The translations under genes were made by a program, and so were the position numbers. Shown here piece after piece: positions 10,401-20,230 of a stretch of 64,000 nucleotides of DNA. Position 1 is the first letter of the stretch, and each line of letters opens with the position of its first letter. Origin of the DNA: Mytilisepta virgata (taxonomy: Eukaryota; Mollusca; Bivalvia; Mytilida; Mytilidae); the NCBI GenBank assembly GCA_028015205.1, contig JAPWFG010000025.1:744001-808000 (forward strand), in the 5' to 3' direction. The notes under the pieces are model-generated. The model worked only from the letters and a program-made list of their open reading frames with translations, was not told where the DNA came from and ran no database searches.

Positions 10401-10505
10401 TAAAATGGACCGCCGTTGCTAAGTCTATGGCTAAGGACACCAGTCCATTGACGTAATGGTGACATCATTGGCTGGAGGTAAGGGGACATAATCCAATCCT
10501 ACCTT
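10401..10505 (+). repeat. Linker copy next to array C
   Basis: Close copy of 5033-5125 in the same orientation, lying between array C and the right inverted end. Confidence 0.7.
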
Positions 10506-10539
10506 TGGGCCACCCTTGAACGAAGGAAAAAAACCGGAA

Positions 10540-11089
10540 TCAAAACCGCGAGAAAAGGGGAGATAATTCAATCAACCCTCTGTACTTCGAATACTCTCAG
10601 ACTTCGACATAACACAGTAAAAGTATCAGTCCCACTACTTCCGGTTGTGCATTTGCGCAAAACTTCCGGTTCCGCCTACAAATTTGTAGACGACAAATCC
10701 GGGTTCCAGCACGTTACAAAAATCACTTCTGAAAACAAATATAAAGAAAATAGGTAGGTAAAACCCACTACCTCCGCGCGCAAAGCACTTTCGTGAACTT
10801 ACACATGCGCAGACCACACATCCTGGGTCCAGACAGGTGACTGGCGTCAGTTCCGTAAACAAATACGGGAACAATGGCAAACACTATTTCGCGCACACCA
10901 CTTCGGCTACTTCCGGTTCTTGTAACGTGACTTCCTGTACCGGTGACGTCACTTCCTGTGACGTCGTTTCCGGTTTTGGTGACGTAATATCCTGCACTAA
11001 CTTGCTCCACCTCCTCAAATCCGACTTGAACTGTTCCCATATACTACTCACAAATCCTACAGTTATTAATCCGAAGGCGCATTTGTACT
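10540..11089 (-). repeat. Right inverted end, rich in ETS/CRE-like motifs
   Basis: Inverted counterpart of 2721-3300. On this strand ACTTCCGG or ACTTCCTG recurs (about 10636, 10662, 10911, 10930, 10951) and is interleaved with TGACGTCA (10944-10951), TGACGTCG and TGACGTAA. The ETS-CRE composite GGAAGTGACGTCAC occurs on the minus strand. It could act as a promoter or enhancer; that is inference. Confidence 0.6.
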
Positions 11090-11230
11090 ATAATTAATTT
11101 CTAGACAACACATTGATTTTACAGCTCACTGATCCGACATTTTTTACTCCGACGGGTCATAAATCAGACGAGTTATTAGTAGAACACCTCATTAGTTCGA
11201 CAGCTAATCAATCAGATACTCTCAAACATA
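11090..11230 (-). repeat. Degenerate ~16-bp array, left flank
   Basis: On the minus strand, units of about 16 bp fit TGAGCTGTCGGATCAA with variation (e.g. TGACCCGTCGGAGTAA). The same unit family occurs in the opposite orientation at 14325-14480, flanking the LTR relic between. Confidence 0.5.
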
Positions 11231-12297
11231 ACTGGACTAATGTCTCTAAAACAAGTCTTAACCACGTAAAACATTAATGTTGAATGGGGAATGGCTTGAT
11301 ACATTTAAAGAAGAAAATATTTAAAAAATGTTCATTTAATACACCCGAATAACCGTAACATTGGCTTTATAGCTGAGTATGTTGAACCTATATTTCTTTG
11401 TTTGCGTGATTTTAGGGAAATAGGAAACACTGGGTATCCCAAGAAACTGGAATACTTAATTTCTTATATTAATTAAAATGATTAAAAATTGGTTTAGTAT
11501 TATATAAGATATAGGCAGGTTGAGTATACGTGTTACTTGTAACTCAACAGCGTTCCTATTCACTGAGGCCTACATCATGTAGGAATGAAAATAATTTTCT
11601 TCCACTTAGCTTTATTTCTGCTCTACTCATATTCGTATTTGTTATAATTTCCTGTTTATCTTAGAACAGGAAATAACACTTTTAAAAATTCAGTGCATTG
11701 GTAAAAAGTATTAAAAGTTTTTTTTATCAACAGAAACCAATAATAAATAGTATTTATGACCTTTTGCTACTTAACCTTAAGCTGTGTATACTTGTTTTTT
11801 CATTATACAATCTTTTAGAAAACATGTCCAATTTATTGCGATGTTATAACTGATATGCCTCTGTTTTTCTCAAAACTGAAATCTGTCCATATGAGATAAC
11901 AATAATGCACTGTCAATGATTAGAGTCATGCCATCTATGTGGTACTAGTATTGAGGTTATGAAGCGATCACTTGATTTTTCATTGTAACAACAGTAGTTA
12001 GCAGGGTCAAACTAGACCACTGATTCAGCACTTCCTGTAGTGGATTTATATTTTTTCATTTGATTTTTCTAATTGTTAACCCTGTTTTAATTAGTTTTAT
12101 CGAGTTTTTGTCTAAATATAATATGTTTTATCCTGTCAATTTACCTGAGAACTAGGTTAGCAGATATTAACCTTTCTTTGAATTTTCAATGAGATAGCTG
12201 GTGTATGTTCTTATGTAACTGAGCTCACTGAAGGTCACAACAGGTATATAATATCAGTGAAAATTTGAACTCAATAATGATTGGTTCAGTGTATATG
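11231..12297. other. AT-rich sequence without recognisable gene
   Basis: No ORF, RNA gene or clear repeat seen. Confidence 0.5.
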
Positions 12298-13773
12298 TGT
12301 TACCCTTTCAATACATGAGCTAGTTTAACGTGTTGCAAAACGACTTGGTTTTTAAATGACTACCGGTGTGTAGATTTTACGCATTGTTTATGTAGGCTTT
12401 GGTTGTTTTATTTTGTGTTTTTATTTGTTAAAATTCCGTTAGTCGCTTAAACATCTTATGTAAAGGCAAACGATTGTAATTTAAAAAATTGTGACGAAGT
12501 TACGTGACGCTACCTGATAATGATCCTTGCGCATCTATTCAGATGGGTATACTCCGATTTTAATTGCTTATTGCTACTTAGGTCGGATATTGTTTGGATA
12601 GTTTGTGGAAGTAGTGTTTTTAATATCATTGTTTTGCATTTATTCATATCTTTGAGTGTCTGAGTTTGATTAATTGGTTTTGCTTCGTCATTATTTTGGT
12701 ACTTTTATTGAACATGTGTGAACACATAGTCATGAGTCAAGGACAGATTATGGTAGATATATTTTTAAATAGGACTAGGGAATTCCTGTATGGTATTGGG
12801 CACAATTTTATGGTTCGAGATGTAAGCTGATGTTTAGCACGGGTTTCACGCATAATTTAATAGTATATAATTGGGTATTTTTTTGTGTTGGTGACTTGCA
12901 CTGATAACATCGTGAGTAAAGGTTGTGTTGGATAGGACTCTGTCTTGGGGTAAGTACTATTATACATTATCTATTCGTTGGTTCTCAGGGTTGCTATATT
13001 TTTTCGTAAGATGTATTTGATGTTCAGAGTTTTTATGTAATTTTTCTATTATCGACAATTTTATCGAATGTTAAAATTAAGTTTAGGAACACCTTATTTT
13101 ATGTGCGGGAACGGACATTTGAAATGTACATAGAACTTTCCGTTTGTAGTACAATAGAAAGTTTATACAGAACTAGGAAATATTTGTCAGGTATTTTACG
13201 GAAAGCAGTCCTGTGCATATATTCCGTGGTTGTACGTTATATATATATTATATTGAAAGTTTGCAATATGTACGCAGATGCACATTACACATGTTACACA
13301 AATATACGTTTTACATATACGATGGATGAACATTATAGTAAAGTTCAAATCTTGGAATTGTAGTTATGTGGATTTAGATTGGAAACAGATGACGTATTGA
13401 AATAAGACGGAGATGTCTTTGTGAGATGGGAAGCGGGAGGAATTGAATAGATGACACATTGAAATAAGACGAAGATGTCTTTGTGAGATGGAAGTGGGAG
13501 GAACTTAATGAGTTGACACCGTAAATAGAATATGGCGAGTGGCCCTGTCGGGAGAGCGTTATACGGTGAACCATGTAAAACTAGGACAATTTCAAAAAGG
13601 ACAGTATCGTTTTGACAAGTGACTATAATGTTTATTTTTGTTTTGTAATTGTGGATTTTGTTTTACCTTTTTGTACAATTTTGTTAATTAAATATATATT
13701 TTTTCAAATAGATGTTTGCAAGCCGAACTACATATAGTGATCTAGAATTACAGTCACTTGGTCGTCCGTAACA
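12298..13773 (+). mobile_element. LTR of a second gypsy-like element (3' border firm, 5' border tentative)
   Basis: The right border CCGTAACA at 13766-13773 is followed by a 2-bp spacer and a primer site, so this is a 5' LTR end. The start is placed at TGTTACCC (12298) because it is an inverted match to the end; another TGT could be right. A ~62-bp direct duplication (13381-13442, 13443-13503; both contain GAAATAAGACG and GATGTCTTTGTGAGATGG) lies inside. The partner LTR is not in the window, so the length is unproven. Confidence 0.4.
13381..13503 (+). repeat. Two-copy ~62-bp tandem duplication inside the LTR
   Basis: Copies share GAAATAAGACG-AGATGTCTTTGTGAGATGG and a GGGAGGAA end. Probably an LTR-internal (U3) duplication. 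Confidence 0.7.
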
Positions 13774-13775
13774 TT

Positions 13776-13793
13776 TGGTGTCAGATGTGGGAT
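13776..13793 (+). promoter_or_regulatory. Primer-binding site, tRNA-Leu-like
   Basis: TGGTGTCAGATGTGGGAT is the complement of a tRNA-Leu 3' end (..CTGACACCA) with one apparent mismatch, two bases after the LTR terminus. Confidence 0.7.
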
Positions 13794-13798
13794 GTATG

Positions 13799-13872
13799 GT
13801 GAGCAATTATAAACACAATTTGTTTTTGTAAAAGAAAAACAATAATTAATATTTGTACTTTGTATTTTTCAG
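13799..13872 (+). other. Possible 74-nt intron in the element leader
   Basis: ATG|GTGAGC resembles a 5' splice site and TGTATTTTTCAG|A a 3' splice site with a pyrimidine stretch. Splicing would shorten the leader between primer site and gag. Based on consensus only. Confidence 0.3.
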
Positions 13873-13969
13873 AATTGTTTGTACAGCAATACTGAGTGGT
13901 AGCAGACGGTGTAGTGTGGTGGTACAAAATCCAGAATAAAGTCGGTATATTTTAATACTATGATATAGT

Positions 13970-14324
13970 TTTTTAGCCCAAATGAAATTTTTGAGTCTGA
14001 AAGTTTTGAATTGTCATGTTCAAAATATGGAGTTTTTGAAGATTTACAGAGATTTGTTGCAAGTGGGCAAGGTAGATTGGGGGATGAAAGACAAACGGCT
14101 AGAGAGGTGGGAAAAAGGAGAAACAGACGCATGAGGTATATTTGAAAGAAATTGGTCACAAGTATAAAATAGAGCTGTTGGAAAAAGGAGTTCATGGTGA
14201 TAGTGGTAAGGTCAACCCTACTAAAGTACCGACGTTACCTCCATTTGACGAGAGAATAGATGATATACATTCTTATTTAAGAAGATATGAAACAAACTGT
14301 CGCAATAATGTGTTGCTGGATTAA
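13970..14324 (+). pseudogene. gag: Truncated, frameshifted Gag relic
   Basis: A first frame (about 13970-14125) is acidic then basic; a frame change near 14125 leads into a 60-codon frame ending at 14324. The latter contains P-T-L-P-P-F-D-E-R-I-D-D-I-H-S-Y-L-R-R-Y-E, the start of the Gag domain seen in Ty3/gypsy elements (F-x2-x2-D-D-x2-S-Y-L-x-R-x-E). It is downstream of a matching LTR and primer site on the same strand. The rest of gag and all of pol are missing; a stop and the 16-bp array follow directly. Confidence 0.6.
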
Positions 14325-14480
14325 TGACACGCAGACTAATGCGTTGTCCAATCAATTGTTGTGGAAGTAATGAGCTGTCGGATCAATAACCGTCGGACCA
14401 ACAACTGCTGCACTTTTGGATATCTAATTATTCAGCTGTTGGAAAAATGTTTGCTGTAGACATGAGTTGTCCGAGCAATC
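14325..14480 (+). repeat. Degenerate ~16-bp array, right flank
   Basis: Units such as TGAGCTGTCGGATCAA and TAACCGTCGGACCAA, oriented opposite to 11090-11230. Confidence 0.5.
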
Positions 14481-15419
14481 ACGGTCAATGCACTGACATA
14501 TTTGACAGTCAACAGGCAAACATCTCAGATTTATAATATATTTTTTCTTCCCTCCAATGTCTATATTTATTTAAATTATTTTGAAAAAGATTTCAGGATT
14601 TATTTGAATATTTGTCAACGAGCATACAGTTAACAAAGACAATATCATACGTAGAAACATGAAGAACATCGGCCAAGCCTTAATTGTAACAGTAAAATGG
14701 AAAGGCATGATGTTTTTTTGTAAAGTATTATCTATATGTATGTGATTTGTGACACGGAAGAAATAAGCGATTTATTCATGTTTTATAAATGATAGTATAC
14801 TTTAAGAATTCACCCCAGTATAAATAAACACGTGTATAAAACTTACTTTGTCCTTCTCCTATCGACACGAGTGCTGACAAGAGCATCAAATCAATCCAGT
14901 ATAAATCCATCGTTCTATCTGAAAAAATGTTCAAAGAAAACTAAATGGAACTTCTGACCTATTGATATGTAAAGTCAAGAAATACCAAACGGACATTCGA
15001 AAGAGGGAGGAGGGGGGGGGGTCGAAAAAACTGACAAACTCCAGAGTACAACTTGGACCCTGATGAATATGATAAATATTGTATTGTGAGAACAAATGTT
15101 TAACCCAAGTGGGTGAAGTTGTGATATTTTACAGTATCTCAAAATTAGCATATGTACTATTTGTAAAAACTTACAAATTCACCTTATATATGTGTTTTAG
15201 TTCAATTGATTCAGAATGTTATTATCTCTCATGTTTTTGTTACTACTGACAGGACAAAATACCCGAAAAGACCAAGGACAATCTTTTTTAGTGAAAAGTA
15301 CAATGAATGTTAAACTACATTTGTAGTTGCAAATTTCCGCGTGTCAAATTTGAAAAAAAAAAAAAACATCTGTAACACATAGACGTAGTAATTCTCCAGC
15401 CATTCTTTTAAATCCACTA
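14481..15419. other. AT-rich sequence without recognisable gene
   Basis: Contains a G run (about 15008-15021) and an A run (15353-15366). Nothing else supported. Confidence 0.5.
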
Positions 15420-15624
15420 CTATAAATTCAGAAATTATTGCGTGCATTTGTTATTGCGATTTTGTCATTTTAGACGAAACTGCGATTTTAATTTTTGCGA
15501 TATTAAGAAAAATCACGCTTCATTCAAATAAAGAATTCCAAAATGCGAGTTTTAATTACTGCGATTACAGCCCTGTCGCATTTCCGCAATAATAAAAACA
15601 TCGCAATAATTTCCAAATTTACAG
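15420..15624. mobile_element. 205-bp MITE with TA target duplication
   Basis: Ends are 23-bp inverted repeats with three mismatches: left 15420-15442 ends GAAATTATTGCG, right 15602-15624 begins CGCAATAATTTC. TA dinucleotides flank it at 15418-15419 and 15625-15626, as in Tc1/mariner-derived MITEs. The inside is a series of TTTTGCGAT-type subrepeats with no coding capacity. Confidence 0.7.
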
Positions 15625-15626
15625 TA

Positions 15627-16401
15627 CTTCATCTACCATTGGCAGTCAGTTTGTGTCTGGTACAACTCAAAGCATTCATTTACCCTAAGTGAAATAGAGA
15701 ATAGCCAAAGAGAAAACACCTTTCTTTCCTATTCAACAAAGAAACTCCCCTCTTCTTACATTAACTACACCTACCCTAATCTCCTCCATCTCCTCCAAAT
15801 GAGCACATAATCATGTGTCAGCTGATTTTATGAGTTGTTTTAATTTTAACAACCCTTAAAAGAAAAACAACCCAACAAAAAAAACAGGAATCCATTATAA
15901 AAATTATAATTATGATAAATCTTCTTTTTATTAAATGTTTGTAGAAAAATAATATCATGCAGTTATGAGATAAAGTAAGAACAAAATATATTCATAAATT
16001 TCACATTGAGAATATCAGTATGCCAGCGTATAGTTCCGACATAATCCTGTGGATGAAAATGTGAATGAATTTTAAACAGGCCATGTCTCGCGAAAATATT
16101 CTAGGGTAATGGACTTAAACTGTGAATACAGAATGGCAGTGGATATTTCTTTTATAGAGGATGGGTATTTATTTTTATATCGAATTAGGTTCCAGGGTTG
16201 CAAATCTTTGTGAAGATGTATTTAATGAACTATTAATGTTTTAATGTGGAATTCTATTTTTTTTCGTCTATTTGTCTTCTAAAGTGAGGCAAAATTATGT
16301 AAGATTCAGTTTTTTTACAATATTTATTTTCGCTCTTTTTTAAGAACCGCATGTTGCTTCAAAAAAAAAATCAACCTATCTGAAAACATACATTTTGTTG
16401 T
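15627..16401. other. AT-rich sequence without recognisable gene
   Basis: No supported feature. Confidence 0.5.
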
Positions 16402-16517
16402 TTACCACAACAATTGGCATAAACCAAGAGGGCAAAAAATAACACAACAGGAGGCCCGCTGTCTCAATGACACTTGGAAATTCAACAAAATCCCCAGCCC
16501 GGAAAATCAATATTGGG
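16402..16517 (+). repeat. Dispersed repeat, copy 1 of 2
   Basis: About 115 bp similar to 19126-19245 in the same orientation; shared blocks include GTTTACCACAACAAT, ATAAACCAAGAGGG, CACAACAGGAGG and CAACAAAATCCCCAGCC. Confidence 0.7.
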
Positions 16518-16789
16518 TACCGGGAACACAATAGAATAGGCCCACAGCTCCTCATACATTTTGTTCTATAGAATATACTTTAGTAAGTTCCACACATTGG
16601 TATAATCCAAACATCAAAATGGTTCAACCGTTTGAAAAAAAAACCTTCCAGCTCATTTGTCTGGCGAGGTCATAAATTACGCAGAAATCAACTTGTTAAA
16701 CAAAACTTGGACAATCCACTCTTACCAAATATTTAAGGCATTTCAACAGTGCATCAAATTTATTGAGGTATTTTGTGATACATTTCATT

Positions 16790-17135
16790 ATTACCACTGA
16801 GTCTACATGTATGTCACTGCTGGTGGACTGTTAGTCCCGGGGCATTATCACCCCTGTAGCCAGAATATTTGTCCTGGCATGATTCGTACTTGAATGCCTT
16901 TTAATTTTCAGTTCCAAATTGGACAAGAAATTTCTGAGGCTCTTCCTTCTGATGCAGAGGTAACCCTTAGCTGAATTTGGATTCCTATTTGTTTTAATTG
17001 TTTAGGTTTTTAATGGTTGTACTTATTAATTCGTCATTATATCTTTAACCGTATTTCCAACATTTTGATCTCGAGCACTGCTGATGAGTTGTCAGTCAAC
17101 AAAATGAGCATACGGTGCATCAAATTTACAGTAAG
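16790..17135 (+). mobile_element. Repeat relic ending in a hammerhead-ribozyme-like fold
   Basis: A non-coding stretch with CTGCTGGTGGACTGTTAGTCCC near its start and a hammerhead-like fold near its end. Bivalves carry many repeats with small hammerhead ribozymes (retrozyme-type), and this has the look of a diverged member. The borders are approximate. Confidence 0.55.
17075..17118 (+). ncRNA. Diverged hammerhead ribozyme (probably inactive)
   Basis: The fold is complete in 44 nt. Stem I: GCACTG (17075-17080) with CGGTGC (17113-17118), six pairs including one G-T. Core CTGATGA (17081-17087). Stem II: GTTG (17088-17091) with CAAC (17097-17100), loop TCAGT. Stem III: ATG (17104-17106) with CAT (17109-17111), 2-nt loop. 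Position 17 is A (17112), an allowed cleavage-site base. The one core departure is A instead of G at position 12 (17101); G12 is the general base, so self-cleavage is expected to be lost or very weak. Confidence 0.6.
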
Positions 17136-17630
17136 TTGCAGACATGACCTGTCACCATGTTAACCTAGAGCGGTTCTACTTACTGCTCTAAGTTAACTCT
17201 AGAACAAAATCGATTCTGACTGTTCTAAGCAGTCATTGTCCAGAACAGCTCTAACCTGTCATGGTCTAGAACATTTCTCTTTAACATTCGTATTGAATTG
17301 ATCATGTTACCCATCCATTTTTGAATTATTCTATTTATTTTTTTTTACTTTTTTTCATTTTAATATTTTTGTTTAATTCTAATTTATTATTTATTTATTA
17401 TTTTTTGTTTATATGTAATTTCTTACTCTAGATCTCTTCTTCTTGAGTCAAAAATTATTTTAAATTTAAAGCAGTCGTGCACCTTGACTGCTCTTATTAC
17501 TGACCAGAGCTGTTCTAAAAAGCAGTCGTGGACAAGAACTGCTCTGATTATTGGCCAGAGCTGTTCTACGTCCTGACTGCTCTGCAAGGTAACTTGGACG
17601 ATTGGTTATCACTGGTCGCAACTGTATTGA
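17136..17630 (-). repeat. AGAGCAGT palindromic repeat family, copy 1
   Basis: Dense short modules AGAGCAGT, AACTGCTCT, AGAACAGCTCTGG and GACTGCTTTT in both orientations, with an AT-rich middle. Both ends match 58723-59475 in inverted orientation: CAGTTGCGACCAGT at one end, GTTAAC-TGGTGA near the other. Coding potential is absent. Confidence 0.65.
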
Positions 17631-19125
17631 GGTATTTTGTGATACATTTTATTATTAAGACTATTTGAAACAAAAGGTGGAGTAAAATATACTTATTGAG
17701 TGGGTATGAGGCAAATAGTTAGGTTATTGTCCCAGAAATATCAATTGTTTTACATCGTGGTGTAATGTATTTAAACGAGAAGAGACATAAGATCAAAGAA
17801 AGTAATAAGTGCCTGTAAAGTTTTCCTACCTTTACCTTGTAGCCATAGTACACCATAATTAGTAAAGAAGGGTATTGAAATAGAAAACTACAGTGTTGTA
17901 TTTTATATACGTACATTATACGAGCACTGATTCAAGATTAAACCGTCATTGTATTTGTGCAGGTATTTACTTTAAACGCATTATTTATTATCAGATGATT
18001 ATTGATGTAGTAAACTTAAATTTAAATTCACGAATTGACTGTATAAAATTTATCCCTTGCCATTTGCAGAATAAATTGTTTGAATATGTCCACCTTGACT
18101 GGCAGTCTGCAACATTATTGTCAGGTTTGAATTGGTTCACCTGTTTTGCAAAACTGTTCACTAGTTTCAAATCGAAATATTTTCCTGTTAATTTTCCCAT
18201 GAGGTCCTATATTAAGATATGTTCGGCTCTGGATCGCATGTGGGGACATCAAATTCAATTCTAAAAGAGCACCACCAAAGGACCATTGCTGCCAATACAC
18301 CTTTCCACTATCCCATCTTATGCCCCACCCCATTTATCAACACATTGCAACCCAGCATCCTAGGTCAAGCTTATCAACAAGAAGGCGGTAACTGCAAAGT
18401 TAGATGTATTACCACATGTCATCAACATTTAATATTTAAAAGGTAAACCTTTAACTTGACATTCTAAAGAACAATGATACAACTATTTTACCCTTGAATA
18501 TATTCGCAGTGTAAATTTGTTTGAAGTTTATGACCAAGAAGTTGATATTACAGCAAAATGTTATAAATCTATGAGCAAAAATTAACCTCCACTTAAAGTC
18601 AACATCACCGTGAGGAAAGGTGAGAAATCTATATCTGATAGCGAACGTTCATGTGTAGCTGGATAAGTAACATTTGTTTATGTTAAATTATATATATATA
18701 TATCTATATAAAGGTATATATTTATTTGGCTTTTGTACTGACTTGTATTCAGGTGTTTAATTAAGTGTAATTAATGATAAGTACTGGAAGTATGTACACA
18801 AACACAGCAAAACTCCATGTGTGCAGGTTTAAATCATAAATAATATTATTACGTAGCCGATGATGTTGTGCACATAATTTATATCAGTTAATCAATTTAT
18901 GAGAATAAAACCTTACGCTGTAATATAAACAAAGGGATAATTGATTTATAATCATATACATGGTAGTATTTTATTCAAACATACAAGATTATATTAAATA
19001 CAAAGCTTACTTTTATTGGTTTATCTGGAACATGTTCACATGTTTTAGGACTAGTGCATACACTTCCACATAACCAGAATTTATATTTGAAAGAGGTCTC
19101 AGCTGAACTATCGTCTACGAGTTTA
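17631..19125. other. No recognisable gene
   Basis: A 123-codon ORF at 17893-18264 has no family features. A (TA)n tract lies at about 18687-18705. 17938-17962 is a 25-bp match to 29213-29237. Confidence 0.45.
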
Positions 19126-19245
19126 CCACAACAATAAACCAAGAGGGACAAAAATAGCACAACAGGAGGTCTGTTATACCAATCTCAATGACACTTGCAA
19201 ATCCAACAAAATCCCCAGCCGACAGGAAGAGAAAACCAATATTCA
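19126..19245 (+). repeat. Dispersed repeat, copy 2 of 2
   Basis: Partner of 16402-16517, with small indels. It abuts the end of the gag-protease relic. Confidence 0.7.
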
Positions 19246-20230
19246 CGCAAACACCCAGAGCCCTTCAACCAATCCTTGTGCTGCTAAGTGTTCACTATAT
19301 TCAAAAATAGCTCCAAAAAACATTCTGCATCTTCCAGGTATAGTAACAGATTCTTTTGAAAGAACTCTGCATGCAACATTTGCTTCATCCCCAATCAAGG
19401 ATTTAATGTCATTATTGCCAGTTATCAAGACATGTCTTTTATAGTCCAGTTTGTAAATGTGTTGAAGTAAAAAGTCTTGACCTGGTATTGCGTCATGATA
19501 TTATTCACAGAGTAAAGAATCAACTGTATACCCTTAATTCCCTAATAATTTTTTTTATGAGACAATACCCCAAACATATCCAGCTTCTTTCCATTAAAAT
19601 CATACAGCTTGTGTTCTGTTGGTTTCAGTAATAATTTTTTGTCTGACATTTACAAAATCTTTTTTATATATACCATAATTGAAACTTGGTGAAGTAGAGC
19701 CACCTTCAATCAAAATTGTCAATGAAAAATCATATACATGGCCTTTATATTAACACCATTATCCCAATTTTTACAAGTATTACCAATTTGTCCAAGTCTA
19801 GAAATCAAGTCCGACTGTAAATTCTCCATTGGTACCCGGTCTAATACACCAGGTGTTTCTTGAAATTTCCCTGCCTCGTGTTGTTTGGGCAGTTAACAGC
19901 TGTCTGATTCTTCTTCACTGTTGTGCTATTTTTAGAGTCTGCCTTTCTGAGCTCTTCTTTGCACTTCACAAAAACTGGATAGTTCTTCCATAGATCACCA
20001 GGTTCTTCACACAGGAAACACTTAATCTGTCTTCACTCTGTTTTATCGTTAAACTGTCTGGGGCCAAAGATGGGATCTTCTTGGTCATATCTTATACCAG
20101 TTTGCTATTGTCAATCCTAACCATTACATTTGACTTCTTGTTGTCAATATTATCTCCTAATATCGCTTCATATCATTCCATTCTTTCTTCAGCGTCTGTC
20201 ACCTTCGTACAGCCTTGATTAGTGCGTTGG
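19243..20230 (-). pseudogene. Gag C-terminus / protease relic of an LTR retroelement
   Basis: Read on the minus strand. First comes a zinc-knuckle spacing C-x2-C-x4-D-x4-Y (codons 20020 down to 19979), which fits CCHC except that His and the last Cys are replaced. Several stops follow, then K-P-T-E-H-K-L-Y-D-F-N-G-K-K-L (about 19630-19570), like the end of a retroelement aspartic protease. An open 61-codon stretch (19428-19243) contains T-I-P-G-R-C-R-M and G-L-V-E-G, like the spacer before gypsy RT. The RT itself is missing. Heavily decayed; gypsy rather than BEL is only the likelier choice. Confidence 0.45.

Larger units (their letters stand above)
2721..11089. mobile_element. Foldback-like composite element with long inverted ends
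   Basis: The two ends are inverted copies: AGTACAAATG at 2721 matches CATTTGTACT ending at 11089, and similarity continues inward for about 550-600 bp to a shared segment around 3240-3315 / 10548-10625. Beyond that, both sides enter arrays of the same 21-bp repeat in opposite orientation. Long inverted ends that grade into short tandem repeats are typical of foldback or Galileo-type elements. No transposase was found. Inside are two further arrays, a decayed reading frame, a duplicated 140-bp segment and a younger Spy-like insertion. No target duplication is visible, so a locally inverted satellite block is the alternative. Confidence 0.5.

Noticed and set aside
9790..10489. Long Cys/Ser/Leu-rich ORFs on the minus strand, resembling a repetitive secreted protein
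   Set aside because: They lie in the 21-bp minisatellite, which stays open in several frames because 21 is divisible by three; overlapping frames are equally long.
17893..18264. 123-codon ORF
   Set aside because: No domain, no repeat of the frame elsewhere, and an overlapping antisense ORF of similar quality.
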